In this document: positions 63,263 through 64,000 of the stretch, piece after piece
Numbering within the stretch: the stretch's first letter is position 1
How the letters are laid out: the number at the start of each line of letters is the position of its first letter
DNA from: Oceanicaulis sp. MMSF_3324
GTDB lineage: Bacteria > Pseudomonadota > Alphaproteobacteria > Caulobacterales > Maricaulaceae
NCBI RefSeq assembly: GCF_030733545.1
Contig: NZ_JASHIU010000003.1
Span: forward strand, 1 to 64,000
Direction: 5' to 3'
DNA length: 64,000 nt
Translations under genes and position numbers: made by a program
The notes under the pieces: generated by a model
Database searches by the model: none
Told to the model about the DNA's origin: nothing
Seen by the model: only the letters and a program-made list of their open reading frames with translations

Positions 63263-63835
63263 ATGACCTTCTACCCGAACGAGAAGCTCGGATTGTTCAT
63301 AGATGGCGCAAACTTGTATTCGGCTGCGCGAAACCTTGATTTCGACATCGATTACAAACGCCTACTGGAAGAGTTTCGTAAGCGCGGTCGCCTTATTCGC
63401 GCCAATTACTACACCGCTTTGATTGAAAGCGAAGAGTACACGCCCATCCGCCCCCTGATCGACTGGCTTGATTACAACGGCTTCAAGGTCATCACGAAGG
63501 CGGCCAAGGAGTTCACCGACGATTCCGGTCGTCGCCGCATCAAGGGCGATATGGATGTCGATCTGGCCATCGATGTCATGGAAGCCGCCGATTACCTCGA
63601 TCACATCGTGCTGTTCTCTGGGGATGGCGACTTCAAGAAAGTGGTCGAGGCTGTGCAGCGCAAGGGCGTGCGGGTGTCGGTCGTCTCCACCCTGAAATCA
63701 TCCCCGCCCATGGCCTCGGATGAACTGCGTCGCCAGGCGGACACTTTCATCGAGCTGCAGGATCTGGGCAAGCTGGTCGGCCGTGAACGTCGTCAGCGTG
63801 ATTATGACGACGCCGACACTGACGATGACGAATAG
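63263..63835 (+). CDS. NYN-domain (LabA/DUF88-like) protein
   Basis: 190 aa. PIN-like nuclease fold: GLFIDGANLYSAARNL (first Asp), KGDMDVDLAIDVMEAA (acidic pair) and DHIVLFSGDGDFKKVVEAV (fourth Asp) make a complete acidic cluster, so RNase activity is plausible. The tail is very acidic (DYDDADTDDDE). GGAAAGG before the ATG lies within folK. Conserved beside rpoZ/folK and a uracil-DNA glycosylase in alphaproteobacteria; the biological role is unknown. Confidence 0.92.
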   Translation: MTFYPNEKLGLFIDGANLYSAARNLDFDIDYKRLLEEFRKRGRLIRANYYTALIESEEYTPIRPLIDWLDYNGFKVITKAAKEFTDDSGRRRIKGDMDVDLAIDVMEAADYLDHIVLFSGDGDFKKVVEAVQRKGVRVSVVSTLKSSPPMASDELRRQADTFIELQDLGKLVGRERRQRDYDDADTDDDE

Positions 63836-64000
63836 GACGATCCCGGCAGAGCCCGCGCCTGATTGCGCGCTCTGCCCGCGACTGGTCGCGTATCGCCTTG
63901 AAAACATCGCGGCCGAGCCGGACTGGTTCAACGGCGCCGTTCCCAGCTTCGGGGACGACGCCGCCCGTCTGCTCGTGGTCGGGCTGGCTCCTGGTCGCGG
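63825..64000 (+). CDS. Uracil-DNA glycosylase superfamily (type 5-like), 3' truncated by window
   Basis: At least 58 residues are visible from the ATG at 63825, which overlaps the NYN gene end by eleven bases. CALCPRLVAYR supplies the first two Cys of an Fe-S cluster, and LLVVGLAPGR is the start of motif A of UdgB/type 5 enzymes. The rest, including further Cys and the motif B His, lies outside the window, so type 4 versus type 5 cannot be settled here. It would remove uracil or hypoxanthine from DNA. Confidence 0.82.
   Translation, partial: MTNRTIPAEPAPDCALCPRLVAYRLENIAAEPDWFNGAVPSFGDDAARLLVVGLAPGR

Noticed and set aside
1-64000. CRISPR arrays, insertion sequences, rRNA, riboswitches
   Set aside because: No regularly spaced repeats, transposase motifs, rRNA segments or recognisable TPP/FMN/SAM aptamers were seen, including upstream of thiL, the rib operon and the PLP transsulfuration gene.

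Overview
The window is GC-rich, gene-dense chromosomal DNA of an alphaproteobacterium, most likely from the Caulobacterales/Maricaulales side (Maricaulis/Oceanicaulis-like marine relatives). This placement is inference. It rests on gene order (merR-ihfA-fabH-plsX-cyt c chaperone-bamE; nrdR-ribD-ribE-ribB-ribH-nusB-thiL; rsh-pyrE-pdxJ-acpS-rnc-era-recO), a Caulobacter-style MucR, the C4 haem pathway enzyme HemA, class I PHA synthase, a proton-pumping pyrophosphatase and heme A synthase. About 65 protein genes and two tRNA genes are supported; most are housekeeping, packed with 4-8 base overlaps.

Layout. 1-12.9 kb: tRNA-Glu, recJ-glpX, a lipoprotein, phaC, a methyltransferase diverging from a LysR gene, phoX behind a possible Pho box, a TauD-type dioxygenase, rplM-rpsI, a phytase-like lipoprotein and ctaA. 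13-17.2 kb: a paired acyl-CoA dehydrogenase operon, a MarR gene and a class C beta-lactamase-like serine hydrolase. 17.3-18.6 kb: a 1.2 kb AT-rich insertion in tRNA-Pro(GGG), bounded by 50 bp identical direct repeats and carrying two small genes but no integrase. 18.7-25 kb: merR-ihfA-fabH-plsX, the cytochrome bc1 chaperone, bamE, hppA. 25-32 kb: thiL-nusB-ribH-ribB-ribE-ribD-nrdR, one coupled operon, then glyA. 32-43 kb: mucR, hemA, the valine-degradation trio (isobutyryl-CoA dehydrogenase, HIBYL-CoA hydrolase, 3-hydroxyisobutyrate dehydrogenase), hemB, a PLP transsulfuration enzyme, and a minus-strand cluster of flavin reductase, cupin, oxidoreductase, DUF389 and TRIC proteins. 43.5-52 kb: motB, an SLC13/RCK permease, the arginyltransferase bpt, a TRAP transporter and an AI-2E exporter. 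51.8-64 kb: an HtpX-like protease with LemA, parC, then the rsh-to-recO core operon, rpoZ, folK, a NYN-domain protein and the start of a uracil-DNA glycosylase.

The most unusual items are: (1) the tRNA-Pro miniature element, with its repeated 9-mer/18 bp palindrome, an integrase-companion-like small protein and a TM-beta-TM cargo protein; (2) a riboflavin operon whose RibD lacks the deaminase half and whose RibBA has lost the GTP cyclohydrolase II zinc site, so the first two pathway steps are not encoded here; (3) a MucR with one of four canonical zinc ligands; (4) three of eight convergent gene pairs ending on a shared palindromic stop (CTAG, CTAG, TTAA); (5) perfect dyads in the ihfA and hemA promoter regions. 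I see no CRISPR array, insertion sequence, rRNA or intact integrase. Coordinates were read by eye; family names come from motif recognition, not database searches.
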